Part shown: positions 29,764-38,334 of the stretch, piece by piece
Position numbering within the stretch: the stretch's first letter is position 1
How the letters are laid out: the number at the start of each line of letters is the position of its first letter
Source of the DNA: Gemmatimonadaceae bacterium
Lineage (GTDB): Bacteria; Gemmatimonadota; Gemmatimonadetes; Gemmatimonadales; Gemmatimonadaceae
Direction of reading: 5' to 3'
DNA: 64,000 nt
Assembly (NCBI GenBank): GCA_035606695.1
Contig: DATNEW010000009.1
Span: 154,533 to 218,532, forward strand
Program-made: the position numbers and the translations under genes
Notes under the pieces: model-generated
What the model was told of the DNA's origin: nothing
Database searches by the model: none
What the model saw: only the letters and a program-made list of their open reading frames with translations

Positions 29764-32700
29764 ATGCAACGCGTAGTTCGTTCTACTTTGGTGGGGCTCC
29801 TGACCATCGCCGGCATCACTGCCTGTGGCGACAAGGTCACGGTTCCGCCCGCTCAGACCACGTTGCCGGCGGTTGATTCCGTTGTGCACCAGGTCACGGT
29901 CTCGCCGCCGGCGGTGACCATGAATGTCGGTGATAAGGTGACCCTCGCTGCGTCGGTGGACGCGGGCGCGGGCGTCACGGTTCGTACGGTCACGTGGTCG
30001 TCGTCGAATACGGCGGTCGCCACGGTTGACGCGAACGGCACGGTGACGGCGGTCGCCGCTGGTAATGCCACGGTTATCGCGAAGTCGAATGCCAACAACG
30101 CGGTGCAGGGTGCGGCCGCGATCACGGTCAATGGCGGGCCTGGCCAAGGCGCGCTTGCGACGGTAACGATCTCGACGATCAACAGCACCAACTGCTCGAC
30201 CGGCGTGTGCAGCTCGGTCCCGGCGAATCTGGCCGCGGTGACGGGTCAGCTCGACGTGACGCTGAACGTTGATCCGGGCGCGCAGAAGCTTTCCGAAGTC
30301 GACCTCCTGTTGAACTGCAACGCCGCGGGCAACTTCCCGGCGTCGAGCGACACCATCGTCGCGAAGCAGACGCTTTCGAGCGGTAACGTTGCCCCGGTCG
30401 CGGAAGCGGCTTCGGCGCCGGTGACCCTCAGCTTCAACACGGCGGCGTTTGACAGCACCACGGGCGCCCGGTTCCGCAACGGCCAGTGCCAGCTCAAGGC
30501 GAAGGCGATAACGACGACCGGCACGACGGTGGCTTCGTCGGCTCAGCAGCTGACGCTCGCCAACGCGGACGTGCTCGCGGGCTCCGTGACGTCCACCGCG
30601 ACGCAGACCGACCTCAATGGTCTCGCGTGGCATGGTGGCAGCGTGACGATCAAGGTGATTCCGGTCTTCTTCACCGCCGGCCGTAATGTTGCCTCGGTGA
30701 ACATCACATATGAAGGAAAGACCACGAACGTCACGACGGCGACTGCCGGTGCGTTCTCGGCGACCTTCAATGATGACAACTCGGGCGGCACGGCCAACAG
30801 CGGCGATCCGCTCGATATCGACGGCATCACCGACGCGAACTCGCAGAACAAGATCGTCATCTCGGCGATCGACAATAACGGCAACTCGTTCCAGAACGCG
30901 TTCGTCGGCGGCACCAACCCCTGCACCGTGCTCTGCTCGCAGACCTCGGTCAGCGCGGGCGCGCCGCAGAACCTGTTCAGCGCCACGAGCCCGTTCCGTC
31001 TCGACACGCAGAAGCCGTTGGCTGGCTCTCTCGCCGTCAAGAACAACACGCTGCAGAACACCGGTAGCACCGGCTTCGTCAACGGCAGCTTCCGCTTCGT
31101 CGCGGATTCGGCCGCGGGCTTCATCGGCCCGAACGCTGGTACGCTGCTCGCGAACGGTCCGGCCTGCGCAGGTAACAACGGCACGACCAACCCGGTGACC
31201 TGCAACTTTGATAACGGCGGCGTCGACAAGGTGACTGTTACCTTCCAGGCGGCCCCGGCCGGCACGAGCAAGACCAGCACGTCGTGGAAGAACGTCACGA
31301 GCCCGACCGGTATCAACGATACGAACACCGGCACGGGCGAGATCTTCCGCATGCTCACGGCGGACGTGCTCGGCAACACCGATACGTCGGCCACCACGTC
31401 GTTCGGCGTCGATACGTCGATCCCGAGCAGCGTGTTCACGTCGGGTACGGCTGATTCGTCGACGTTCAAGACGGCGGCCACCCCCGGTGGCTTCTTCTTC
31501 ACGATCTCGGACGCTGGTTCGGGCCTCGGCACGTTTGCCGGCGGCAACAGCATCCTGGTCGCGCAGAGCCGTCAGACGGGCGCGAGCACGTCGTCCTCCA
31601 CGCTCTCGAACTTCGAGAACAAGGTGTACTCGAACAACGCGAACGCGGCTCGCCCGGGTGAAACGCTGGTTCTGGGTTATATCCCCACGGACGGCTCGCC
31701 GTGCTTGATCGGCCGCTTCAACGCCGGTGGCGCTGGCACGTCGACGTTCGGCCAGTTCAACGTCCCGGTATTCGCCGCGAACGGCACGCAGGTTGGTGCT
31801 TGCACCGCGGTTCCCTTCACGCCGCTTCCGTCGCCAACCGGCGTCGAGATTCCGTCGGGTAACGCGATCGGCTTGATCCGCACCATCGTCGCCCCGACCG
31901 ACCAGGCGGGCAACGTGGGCACGATCTTCCGCGCCTCGATCTACGTCGACGGCCAGGCTCCGGTCATTCAGAACGTCGACATGCCGGGCACGATCGCCGG
32001 TAACGCGACGGTTGCCTTCCCGGTCGGCGTCACCGACTCGCTGCCGGCGAGCGGCACGAGCGGCACGAGCGTCAACGCTGCTGGCGACATCACCTCGGCG
32101 ATCGCTCGCGTGAACTACTCGGCGGGTGGTAGCAACAACGTTCCGGCCTCTGGCCCGACGGGTGGTATCACGCTGCAGTACACGCCGGATAGCTCGATGG
32201 GCAAGCCCTTCGACAACGTCCTGACGCGCTTGCTGACGGCGACGAATCCGTCGGTCTCGAACTTCATCAAGACGCTGTTCGTCTCTGCCGGTGGCAACAC
32301 GCCGCCGTCCGCAACGGCTTCGCCGAACGCCGCCTCCATCTCGTTCTTCGCGTCTGACGCGGCGAACAACTGGAGCACCGGTGTGACCGAGCCGCTCAGC
32401 ACGGCGCAGGGTGCAATTCCGACCCAGATCACCGGTACCAACACGGTGTTCTCGAGCAGCACCGTGACCCGCACGTTCACGGGCGGCTTTGACGCCACGA
32501 TCAGCCCGTCGACGATCAGCAACTGCCCGAAGGCTGGCTGCACGGGTGGCGCTGCTCCGAGCGCCGCGACGGCCACGACCATCACGGCTACGGCCAGCGG
32601 TGCGACCGGCACGTTCGTCAATCCGTTCTCGGTCGTTCAGGTCTGGTACCGCGCTCAGGGTACCACCGACGCATTCGTCTTCGCGGGCAACGCCGTTGCC

Positions 32701-32910
32701 GGCAATCCGATTGAAGGCGGCGGCGCACGTACGATCCAGTACACGTTCACCTTCGATCCGCCGGCAGTTACCCCGGCGTCGCCTGAAGCGCCGACCGGCC
32801 GCAGCTTGACCGTCAACGCCGCGGGCATCGATTACATCGTCATCGGTATCAATTCGAACGGTGACGCGGTCGCGACCCCGATCCACACGATCGGTATCGC
32901 CAACCCGTAA
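29764..32910 (+). CDS. Large Ig-like (BIG2) lipoprotein
   Basis: I start at 29764 (RBS AAGGGGG 5 bp upstream), opening a lipoprotein signal STLVGLLTIAGITAC; the product is 1048 aa. Residues ~40-125 form a BIG2 Ig-like domain (VSPPAVTMNVGDKVTLAAS, TWSSSNTAVATVDANGTVTA). The rest is Thr/Ser/Gly/Asn-rich and beta-like, with repeated motifs such as TSFGVDTSIPSSVF and GNVGTIFRASIYVDGQAP, suggesting a chain of sandwich domains. Few cysteines occur in spaced pairs. Likely an outer-membrane-anchored surface protein; ligand unknown. A textbook terminator follows. Confidence 0.7.
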   Translation: MQRVVRSTLVGLLTIAGITACGDKVTVPPAQTTLPAVDSVVHQVTVSPPAVTMNVGDKVTLAASVDAGAGVTVRTVTWSSSNTAVATVDANGTVTAVAAGNATVIAKSNANNAVQGAAAITVNGGPGQGALATVTISTINSTNCSTGVCSSVPANLAAVTGQLDVTLNVDPGAQKLSEVDLLLNCNAAGNFPASSDTIVAKQTLSSGNVAPVAEAASAPVTLSFNTAAFDSTTGARFRNGQCQLKAKAITTTGTTVASSAQQLTLANADVLAGSVTSTATQTDLNGLAWHGGSVTIKVIPVFFTAGRNVASVNITYEGKTTNVTTATAGAFSATFNDDNSGGTANSGDPLDIDGITDANSQNKIVISAIDNNGNSFQNAFVGGTNPCTVLCSQTSVSAGAPQNLFSATSPFRLDTQKPLAGSLAVKNNTLQNTGSTGFVNGSFRFVADSAAGFIGPNAGTLLANGPACAGNNGTTNPVTCNFDNGGVDKVTVTFQAAPAGTSKTSTSWKNVTSPTGINDTNTGTGEIFRMLTADVLGNTDTSATTSFGVDTSIPSSVFTSGTADSSTFKTAATPGGFFFTISDAGSGLGTFAGGNSILVAQSRQTGASTSSSTLSNFENKVYSNNANAARPGETLVLGYIPTDGSPCLIGRFNAGGAGTSTFGQFNVPVFAANGTQVGACTAVPFTPLPSPTGVEIPSGNAIGLIRTIVAPTDQAGNVGTIFRASIYVDGQAPVIQNVDMPGTIAGNATVAFPVGVTDSLPASGTSGTSVNAAGDITSAIARVNYSAGGSNNVPASGPTGGITLQYTPDSSMGKPFDNVLTRLLTATNPSVSNFIKTLFVSAGGNTPPSATASPNAASISFFASDAANNWSTGVTEPLSTAQGAIPTQITGTNTVFSSSTVTRTFTGGFDATISPSTISNCPKAGCTGGAAPSAATATTITATASGATGTFVNPFSVVQVWYRAQGTTDAFVFAGNAVAGNPIEGGGARTIQYTFTFDPPAVTPASPEAPTGRSLTVNAAGIDYIVIGINSNGDAVATPIHTIGIANP

Positions 32911-32951
32911 TCGACGGTCGGAAGTACAGCACGAAATAGCAGCACGTAGTG

Positions 32952-32988
32952 AACTGGGCTCCGCCGAAAGGCGGGGCCCAGTTTTTTT
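32952..32988 (+). terminator. Rho-independent terminator of the Ig-like lipoprotein gene
   Basis: Stem AACTGGGCTCCGCC (32952-32965) / GGCGGGGCCCAGTT (32970-32983), loop GAAA, followed by seven T. One G-T pair. It is 42 bp after the stop codon. Confidence 0.93.
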
Positions 32989-33013
32989 GCGCCCGCACGA
33001 AATACGAGAACAC

Positions 33014-33043
33014 AAAAAAGGCGCGGAGCATTTGCTCCACGCC
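33014..33043 (-). terminator. Rho-independent terminator of the convergent lipoprotein gene
   Basis: On the minus strand AGGCGTGGAGCA / TGCTCCGCGCCT is followed by TTTTTT. It lies about 40 bp past the stop of the gene ending at 33080 and backs onto the plus-strand terminator. Confidence 0.88.
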
Positions 33044-33079
33044 TCGTTCGTTCCAACGTCCTACGACATCAAGACCACA

Positions 33080-33493
33080 TTACTTCGGCGGCAATGCGAT
33101 CTTGTTCGCCGTCGCCAGGCTATCCCAGTAGTCCCAGCCCTTGCCGACCACCTTGTTGTTCAAGAGCACGATCGGCGTCAGCTTCCGCAGCGGAATCGTA
33201 TCCGTTTTGCCACGAACCGCATTCACCGGCGGTGCCTTCTTGTTGCTCGGGTCGAAGTACAACACCTCGTACGTCTTACCGCTGATCAGGTACTGCGCGC
33301 GCGAGTATACGTTCGGCAATGAATCCGGCGGGGCATCGGGCTTCATGTCGTGCGCCAGGATCGACACCGCGGAATCGCGGCTGATGCCCGTATCCACGGC
33401 CTTCACCCGCTTGTCCTCACACGCAGCGAGCACCGATACGGCCGACAGCGCCGCGAACATCCATCCCCTTCGTCTGACAGAAACGTGGTCCAT
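33080..33493 (-). CDS. Small lipoprotein of unknown function
   Basis: I start at the ATG at 33493, preceded by GGAGATAGGA. The 137-aa product has a lipoprotein signal (WMFAALSAVSVLAAC). The mature part contains DSAVSILAHDMKPDAPPDSL, QYLISGKTYEVLYFDP and TIPLRKLTPIVLLNNKVVGKG, two or three predicted strands with no recognised family. It follows lipB on the same strand but a hairpin separates them. Confidence 0.65.
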   Translation of the reverse strand: MDHVSVRRRGWMFAALSAVSVLAACEDKRVKAVDTGISRDSAVSILAHDMKPDAPPDSLPNVYSRAQYLISGKTYEVLYFDPSNKKAPPVNAVRGKTDTIPLRKLTPIVLLNNKVVGKGWDYWDSLATANKIALPPK

Positions 33494-33533
33494 TCCTATC
33501 TCCAATTGACTGGTCTTTGACTCGCGCGGGAAA

Positions 33534-33554
33534 GAGGCGGCCGGAGGCCGCCTC
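33534..33554 (-). terminator. Hairpin after lipB
   Basis: Perfect 9-bp stem GAGGCGGCC (33534-33542) / GGCCGCCTC (33546-33554) with a 3-nt loop, 40 bp after the lipB stop. There is no clear T-run on the minus strand, only TTTCCCG, so it may act weakly. Confidence 0.55.
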
Positions 33555-33593
33555 GGATCGGAGAAAGTTAGCAAGTTTCGACCTATATGCCCG

Positions 33594-34304
33594 CTAGGCC
33601 GGCTTGGATACCACGTCGAAGCTCTCTGCCTTGTCACGCAACGCAACGGCGTGTGGCGTCAACTGGAATACCCTTCCGAAGGCGCGAATGACCGCCGCCT
33701 CGACGTCGGGCATCTCCACCGCGCACGGTGCGAGCTCAGCGGCCACGGACGTCATTGTCACCGCCTCAATACCGCACGGAACCATGAGACCGAAATAGCT
33801 CAGATCGGTCGCGACGTTGAGCGCGAACCCATGCCACGTGACCCAATCACGCGCGTGCACGCCGATCGATGCGATCTTTCGCGCCGCACCCCCAGTCCAC
33901 ACGCCCGTAAGCCCCGCGTTTCTCCCCGCCTCGATGCCGAGCTCCGCGAGCGCGACGATCAGCGCCTCTTCGACTTGCCGCAAATACCAATGCAGGTCCT
34001 TCTTGTGGCGTTTGAGATCGATGATCGGGTAACCCACGAGCTGTCCCGGCCCATGAAATGTGACGTCGCCGCCGCGTTCGACCTCGAACAGCTCGATACC
34101 GCGTCTCGCGAGCAACGCCGGACTCGCGAGCAGATGCTGGTCCTTCGCCGAGCGGCCGAGGGTCACGACGGGAGGGTGCTCGACGAGCAGCAGGACGTCC
34201 TCGGGAATCGCTCCCGAGATGCGCGCCCGCGCCACCTCGCGCTGATACTCGAGGGCGCGGGCGTACGGCATCATCCCTAGACGTTCGATCCAAAGCTCAT
34301 TCAT
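33594..34304 (-). CDS. lipB: Lipoyl(octanoyl) transferase
   Basis: The 236-aa enzyme moves octanoate from acyl-carrier protein to the lipoyl domain of E2 enzymes. RGGDVTFHGPGQLVGYP at 78-92, lysine K143 (ARKIASIGVH) and catalytic cysteine C177 (MVPCGIEAVTM) are all present. It precedes by function LipA, encoded at 40545. A heptamer array separates it from lpdA. A second octanoyltransferase-like gene lies at 62805. Confidence 0.95.
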   Translation of the reverse strand: MNELWIERLGMMPYARALEYQREVARARISGAIPEDVLLLVEHPPVVTLGRSAKDQHLLASPALLARRGIELFEVERGGDVTFHGPGQLVGYPIIDLKRHKKDLHWYLRQVEEALIVALAELGIEAGRNAGLTGVWTGGAARKIASIGVHARDWVTWHGFALNVATDLSYFGLMVPCGIEAVTMTSVAAELAPCAVEMPDVEAAVIRAFGRVFQLTPHAVALRDKAESFDVVSKPA

Positions 34305-34316
34305 CGCAGTTTACGC

Positions 34317-34355
34317 ACCGCCCGCCGTCCACCGCCCACCGCGCATCGCCCACCG
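34317..34355. repeat. CGCC-core heptamer array between lpdA and lipB
   Basis: Units CCGCCCG, CCGTCCA, CCGCCCA, CCGCGCA, TCGCCCA, CCG run from just after the lipB start to the lpdA stop and fill the whole gap. Confidence 0.65.
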
Positions 34356-35759
34356 CTAGGCATGAATCATCTTGCCCAGCGAATCGAGCGCCGCTTCGGC
34401 GATCGCTTCCGAGAGCGTCGGGTGCGCGTGGATGGCGAGATCGACTTCCTCGACGGTGAACTCATTCGTGCGCGCCACGACCAATTCGTGAATCAGCTCG
34501 GTGGCGTGCGCGCCCACGATGTGCGCGCCGAGAATCTCGCCGTACTTCGCGTCGCGAATGATCTTCACGAAGCCTTCCGTCTCGCCCGACGTGCGCGCTC
34601 TGCCGTTAGCGGAGAAGGGGAACTTTCCAACTTTATAATCGAGCTTCTTGTCCTTGCACTGCTGCTCGGTCATGCCGATCGACGCCACTTCGGGATGGCA
34701 ATAGGTCGCGTTGGGGATGTTGTTGTAATCCATGCCGTGCGTATGCTTGCCGGCGAGCAGCTCCGCGAGCACAATGCCCTCGCGTTCGCCCTTGTGGGCA
34801 AGCATCGGCGGTCCCGCGACGTCGCCGATCGCATAGATGCCCTTTGCCATCGTCTCCATGCGTTCGTTGATCTTGATGAAGCCGCGGTCGGTGAGTTGCA
34901 CCCCCGCTTCCTTGAGGCCCAGGTCCTCGGTGTTCGGCGCACGTCCCGCGGCGACCAGCACGATGTCCGCCTTGTACTCCTTTTTCTCGCCGCCGGCTTC
35001 GACCGTCATCGAGACGCCGTCCTTCGCGGCCTTCACGTTCGAGATCTTGGCGCTCGTCAGCGTGGCGATGCCGCGCTTCTTGAACGCGCGCTCCACTTCC
35101 TTCGAAGCATCCAGATCCTCGAGCGGCAGGATGTTCGGCATCACGTCGATCAACGTGACCTGCGAACCGAACGCGTTGAACACGTCGGCGAACTCGCAAC
35201 CGACGGCGCCCGCGCCAACGATGATGATCGACGTTGGTGCCTTCTCGAGGATCAGCGCTTCGTCGGACGAGATGATCGTTGTCTTGTTCAACTCGAGTCC
35301 CGCCTGCGGCAGCCCGCGCACGCGGGAACCGGTCGACACGACCACGGCTTTCTTCGCGTCGTGTTTTTCTTCCTTGCCGTCCGCGGTTTTGACGGTGACG
35401 CCGTTCTTGGCCGTGAGTCGGCCGGTGCCCTTGATGTAGGTGATCTTGTTCTTCTTGAACAGGAACTCCACCCCTTTCGAATTCTGCGTGCTGACGCCGC
35501 GCGAACGCTTCATGGCGACCCCATAGTCCAACTTGACGTCGCCCGGCGTGACACCGAATTCTGCGGCATGCTTCAACCGATTGGCGATCGATGCCGCTTC
35601 CAGGAGCGCCTTGGCCGGAATGCATCCCCACAGAACGCAGGTGCCCCCAAGCCCCTCGCGCTCGACGACCGCCGTCGAAAGCCCGAGTTGAGCGCACCGA
35701 ATGGCGCCCACATATCCGGCGGGGCCGCCGCCGAGGAAAATGACGTCAAAGGAGGCCAT
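34356..35759 (-). CDS. lpdA: Dihydrolipoyl dehydrogenase (E3)
   Basis: The 467-aa flavoprotein reoxidises dihydrolipoamide on E2 using NAD+. FAD site LGGGPAGYVGAI at 9-20, redox disulfide C41/C46 (GGTCVLWGCIPAKALL, where most E3 have LNVGCIPSK), NAD site IIVGAGAVGCEFADVF, and the C-terminal active-site HAHPTLSEAI (His-Glu pair) are present. It is the E3 of the PDH complex encoded at 36897-40409. The start is preceded by half of a REP-like repeat shared with dnaE. Confidence 0.95.
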   Translation of the reverse strand: MASFDVIFLGGGPAGYVGAIRCAQLGLSTAVVEREGLGGTCVLWGCIPAKALLEAASIANRLKHAAEFGVTPGDVKLDYGVAMKRSRGVSTQNSKGVEFLFKKNKITYIKGTGRLTAKNGVTVKTADGKEEKHDAKKAVVVSTGSRVRGLPQAGLELNKTTIISSDEALILEKAPTSIIIVGAGAVGCEFADVFNAFGSQVTLIDVMPNILPLEDLDASKEVERAFKKRGIATLTSAKISNVKAAKDGVSMTVEAGGEKKEYKADIVLVAAGRAPNTEDLGLKEAGVQLTDRGFIKINERMETMAKGIYAIGDVAGPPMLAHKGEREGIVLAELLAGKHTHGMDYNNIPNATYCHPEVASIGMTEQQCKDKKLDYKVGKFPFSANGRARTSGETEGFVKIIRDAKYGEILGAHIVGAHATELIHELVVARTNEFTVEEVDLAIHAHPTLSEAIAEAALDSLGKMIHA

Positions 35760-35805
35760 GGATGCGGAATTCCGAGCGGAGGGGCGAACGGAGCAGGGCG
35801 CCGTG
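35760..35805. repeat. REP-like half element upstream of lpdA
   Basis: Begins GGATGCGGAATTCCGAGCGG. A 22-bp stretch is identical to the one just upstream of dnaE (25209). Confidence 0.6.
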
Positions 35806-35978
35806 TCGAGAAACGACCAAAAAAGTCATAGAAAGTGCCAAGTGACCGAAAGCGATTTGAACGAGTGTGACTAAGACGTGACGACGCCCAAAGATACCGG
35901 GGTTTGGAAAGGGGGCGCTACTCCAGCGCGTCCCCGCCTGTATCTTGGTGCACCCCCACCCAACCTCGAGGCAGGGCC

Positions 35979-36773
35979 ATGACGATTCCACGAGTCGTCC
36001 GTGCCGGGTACGCCGCGGCGTTTCTGCTGGCCGCCCCCATGCTGCACGCGCAAAAGCCCGACTCGGCGCGCCTAGATTCGGCGGCGTCGATTCGTCCCAC
36101 GACGCTGATCGGCAAGGTCACCGACAGTACCGGCGTCGGACTGCCCGGCGCCGAGATCACGCTGCTCAAATCAGACCGCGTGCACGCCATCACCGGCGAC
36201 AGCGGCGATTTCCGCATCAACGGGCTCGTGCCCGGAACGGTCACCTTCGCGGTTCGCCGAATCGGCTTCGAGGCAGCGACGTTCACCGCCGTGCTCAAAC
36301 CCGGCCGCATTCAACGCGCGCGCTTCAATCTCACCGCGACGGCGCAGGCGCTCCCCACGGTCGCGGTCTCCGACACGACCGACAAAACGCACTGGCTCGA
36401 TCAATTCGAACGCCGCCGGTCGAACGCGGGACGCGGCACCTTCATCACGCGCGACGAGATCCTGAAACACGGCGCGCGCACGGGCGTCGACGTCATTCGC
36501 ATGGTCGCGGGCGTCCGGATTCAGCCGCTGCGAAACGGACTGAGTCAGGTGATCATGACGCGCGGCGCGGGCGCGAGGAACTGCATTCCGCAGCTCTTCA
36601 TCCACAACATGCCGTACAGCGGCACGATGGACGACTTCATCGCCGAAGACATCGAGGCGGTCGAGGTCTACTCCGGTATCTCGGAAATTCCGCCCGAGCT
36701 GGACAAGAACGGCAAGGGTATTTGCGCTGCGATCGTCGTGTGGACGCGTGATCCGCGCAAGCCGCCGGACTAA
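35979..36773 (+). CDS. Carboxypeptidase-regulatory-like and TonB-plug domain protein, no barrel (paralog of 8503)
   Basis: I start at the ATG at 35979, giving 264 aa with a signal peptide (RAGYAAAFLLAAPMLHAQ). A beta-sandwich follows (GKVTDSTGVGLPGAEITLLK, VRRIGFEAATF). The plug-like half has GTFITRDEILKHGARTGVDV, CIPQLFIHNMPYSG, DIEAVEVYSGISEIPPELD and a closing CAAIVVWTRDP. Domain order and the paired cysteines match the 8503-9270 protein, so both are members of a barrel-less family. A TATCTT -10-like box lies 38 bp upstream. Function unknown. Confidence 0.7.
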   Translation: MTIPRVVRAGYAAAFLLAAPMLHAQKPDSARLDSAASIRPTTLIGKVTDSTGVGLPGAEITLLKSDRVHAITGDSGDFRINGLVPGTVTFAVRRIGFEAATFTAVLKPGRIQRARFNLTATAQALPTVAVSDTTDKTHWLDQFERRRSNAGRGTFITRDEILKHGARTGVDVIRMVAGVRIQPLRNGLSQVIMTRGAGARNCIPQLFIHNMPYSGTMDDFIAEDIEAVEVYSGISEIPPELDKNGKGICAAIVVWTRDPRKPPD

Positions 36774-36777
36774 GAGC

Positions 36778-36898
36778 GGGCGTATGGGCGCATGGGCGCA
36801 TGGGCGAAACAACGAGGGCGACGGAATTCTCCGTCGCCCTTCCGTTTTCCATACGCCCATACGCCCATACGCCCATACGCCCACACGCCCATACGCCT
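36778..36898. repeat. Inverted octamer arrays around a terminator hairpin
   Basis: Left arm GGGCGTATGGGCGCATGGGCG (about 36778-36806) and right arm of five to six CGCCCATA units (36853-36898) are complementary. They flank a perfect 11-bp hairpin AGGGCGACGGA/TCCGTCGCCCT (36815-36825/36830-36840). The whole fills the convergent gap before the pdhC stop. Confidence 0.85.
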
Positions 36899-38240
36899 AA
36901 TAAACAAGCATCAACGGATTCTCAATCAACCGCCGGAGCGTCTGCAGGAACACGGCGCCGACCGCGCCGTCCACGGCGCGGTGATCGCAGCTCATCGTCA
37001 CACGCACGCGCTTCTCGACCGTGAATCCGTCGTCGGTCGGCACCATGACGTCGGTCGCTGATCCGATCGCCAGGATCGCGACCTCCGGCGGGTTGATGAT
37101 CGCCGTGAACTGATCGATCCCGAACATGCCGAGATTCGAAATCGAGAACGTCGATCCCGTGTACTCCTCGGGCTTGAGCTTCCGTTCGCGCGCCTTCTTC
37201 GCGAGCTCCTTCGCCTCTGCCGAGATCTCGCTCATGCGCTTCCGATCGGCGTCGAAAATCACGGGCACGATCAGTCCGTCGTTCGTCGCCACCGCCATGC
37301 CGAGATGCACGCGGTTGTGCTGGCGAATCTTGTCGCCGAGCCAATGCGCGTTCACTTCGGGATGCTGCGCGAGCGCGGTCGCCACCGCCTTCATCAAGAC
37401 ATCGTTCACCGACACCTTGAATTGATCGCCCATCTCGGCCATCGCGGCGCGCATCTCGGTGACGCGCGTGAGATCGAATTCCGCGGTGAGATAGAACGTC
37501 GGGATCGGGCCGATGGACTCGGACAGACGCTTCGCGATGGTCTTTCGGATCTGCGTGAGCGCGATGTCTTCGAAGTCGCCGGCGGCGCGATGGGCGACGG
37601 GCGATGGGCGATGGGCGAACGACGGCGTGGCCTGCGCCGACTCGACGTCGCGCTTGACGATGCGGCCACCGGGACCTGACCCCTGCATGCTCGAGAGATC
37701 GAGGCCGCGCTCGGAAGCGAGACGGCGCGCGAGCGGGGACGAGCGAACCTGGCCGCCATTTCCTGCCGAAGCGGTCTGCTGCGCGCCGGCCTGCGGCTGC
37801 GGTGGGGCCGCGCCAGCCGCGGCTTTCTGCTGCGGCGGAGCTGATGCTTCGCCCTGCGATTGCGACGCGGTCTGCGGCACCGACGACGCACCCGCGCTCT
37901 CCTGCGTCTTTGCCACGACCTGCTCGGCCGGCTTCGCCGCACCGTCGCCCGCCGCCGCGCCGGCGCTGCCGGCGCTCGCGACGAGCGCATCGATGTTTTC
38001 GTCCGCCGCGGCGATCACGCCGACGAGCGTGCCGACCGGCCGCGAATCTCCCTCGCCGACGAGGCGCTTGCGCAGCACGCCGTCACCGCGCGCCACGAGC
38101 TCCATGATCGCCTTGTCGGTCTCGACCTCGGCCAGGGGCTCGCCGCTCTTCACGGTGTCCCCTTCGTTCTTGAGCCATTTGACGAGGCGCCCTTCTTCCA
38201 TCGTGGGCGAGAGCGCCTCCATAAAGATCTTGGTAGCCAT
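36897..38240 (-). CDS. pdhC: Pyruvate dehydrogenase E2, dihydrolipoamide acetyltransferase
   Basis: The 447-aa core enzyme has one lipoyl domain with acceptor lysine K43 (VETDKAIMELVARGDGVL), a long Ala/Gln/Pro linker, a peripheral-subunit-binding domain (SSPLARRLASERGLDLSSMQ, SGPGGRIVKRDV), a second linker and the catalytic domain ending with CDHRAVDGAVGA (His/Asp). The second linker (FAHRPSPVAHRAAG) is encoded by a CGATGGG heptamer array like the intergenic ones. It is read after pdhA and pdhB. The assignment to pyruvate rather than 2-oxoglutarate rests on the E1 genes. Confidence 0.92.
   Translation of the reverse strand: MATKIFMEALSPTMEEGRLVKWLKNEGDTVKSGEPLAEVETDKAIMELVARGDGVLRKRLVGEGDSRPVGTLVGVIAAADENIDALVASAGSAGAAAGDGAAKPAEQVVAKTQESAGASSVPQTASQSQGEASAPPQQKAAAGAAPPQPQAGAQQTASAGNGGQVRSSPLARRLASERGLDLSSMQGSGPGGRIVKRDVESAQATPSFAHRPSPVAHRAAGDFEDIALTQIRKTIAKRLSESIGPIPTFYLTAEFDLTRVTEMRAAMAEMGDQFKVSVNDVLMKAVATALAQHPEVNAHWLGDKIRQHNRVHLGMAVATNDGLIVPVIFDADRKRMSEISAEAKELAKKARERKLKPEEYTGSTFSISNLGMFGIDQFTAIINPPEVAILAIGSATDVMVPTDDGFTVEKRVRVTMSCDHRAVDGAVGAVFLQTLRRLIENPLMLVY
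37587..37619. repeat. CGATGGG heptamer array inside the pdhC linker
   Basis: Units CGATGGG, CGACGGG, CGATGGG, CGATGGG lie in the coding sequence of the E2 linker, in the same base pattern (complement CGCCCAT) as intergenic arrays at 5210, 34317 and 46541. Confidence 0.7.
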
Positions 38241-38254
38241 AAGTATTCTAGAAT

Positions 38255-38334
38255 GGGCGTCGGGGCGTCGAGGCGTCGGGGCGTCGCGGCGTAAGGATCG
38301 TCATACGCCCCGACGCCTCGACGCCTCGACGCCT
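38255..38334. repeat. Inverted octamer arrays (GGCGTCGA type) between pdhB and pdhC
   Basis: Left arm GGGCGTCGGGGCGTCGAGG (38255-38291) and right arm CGCCCCGACGCCTCGACGCC (38307-38332) are complementary, making a large hairpin across the 92-bp gap. The unit is CGCCTCGA, a different octamer from the CGCCCATA arrays but with the same CGCC core. Confidence 0.8.

Noticed and set aside
29734..33015. A 1093-codon minus-strand frame opposite the Ig-like lipoprotein
   Set aside because: Arg-rich antisense shadow of a high-G+C gene with no domains; the plus-strand frame has a lipoprotein signal, RBS and terminator.
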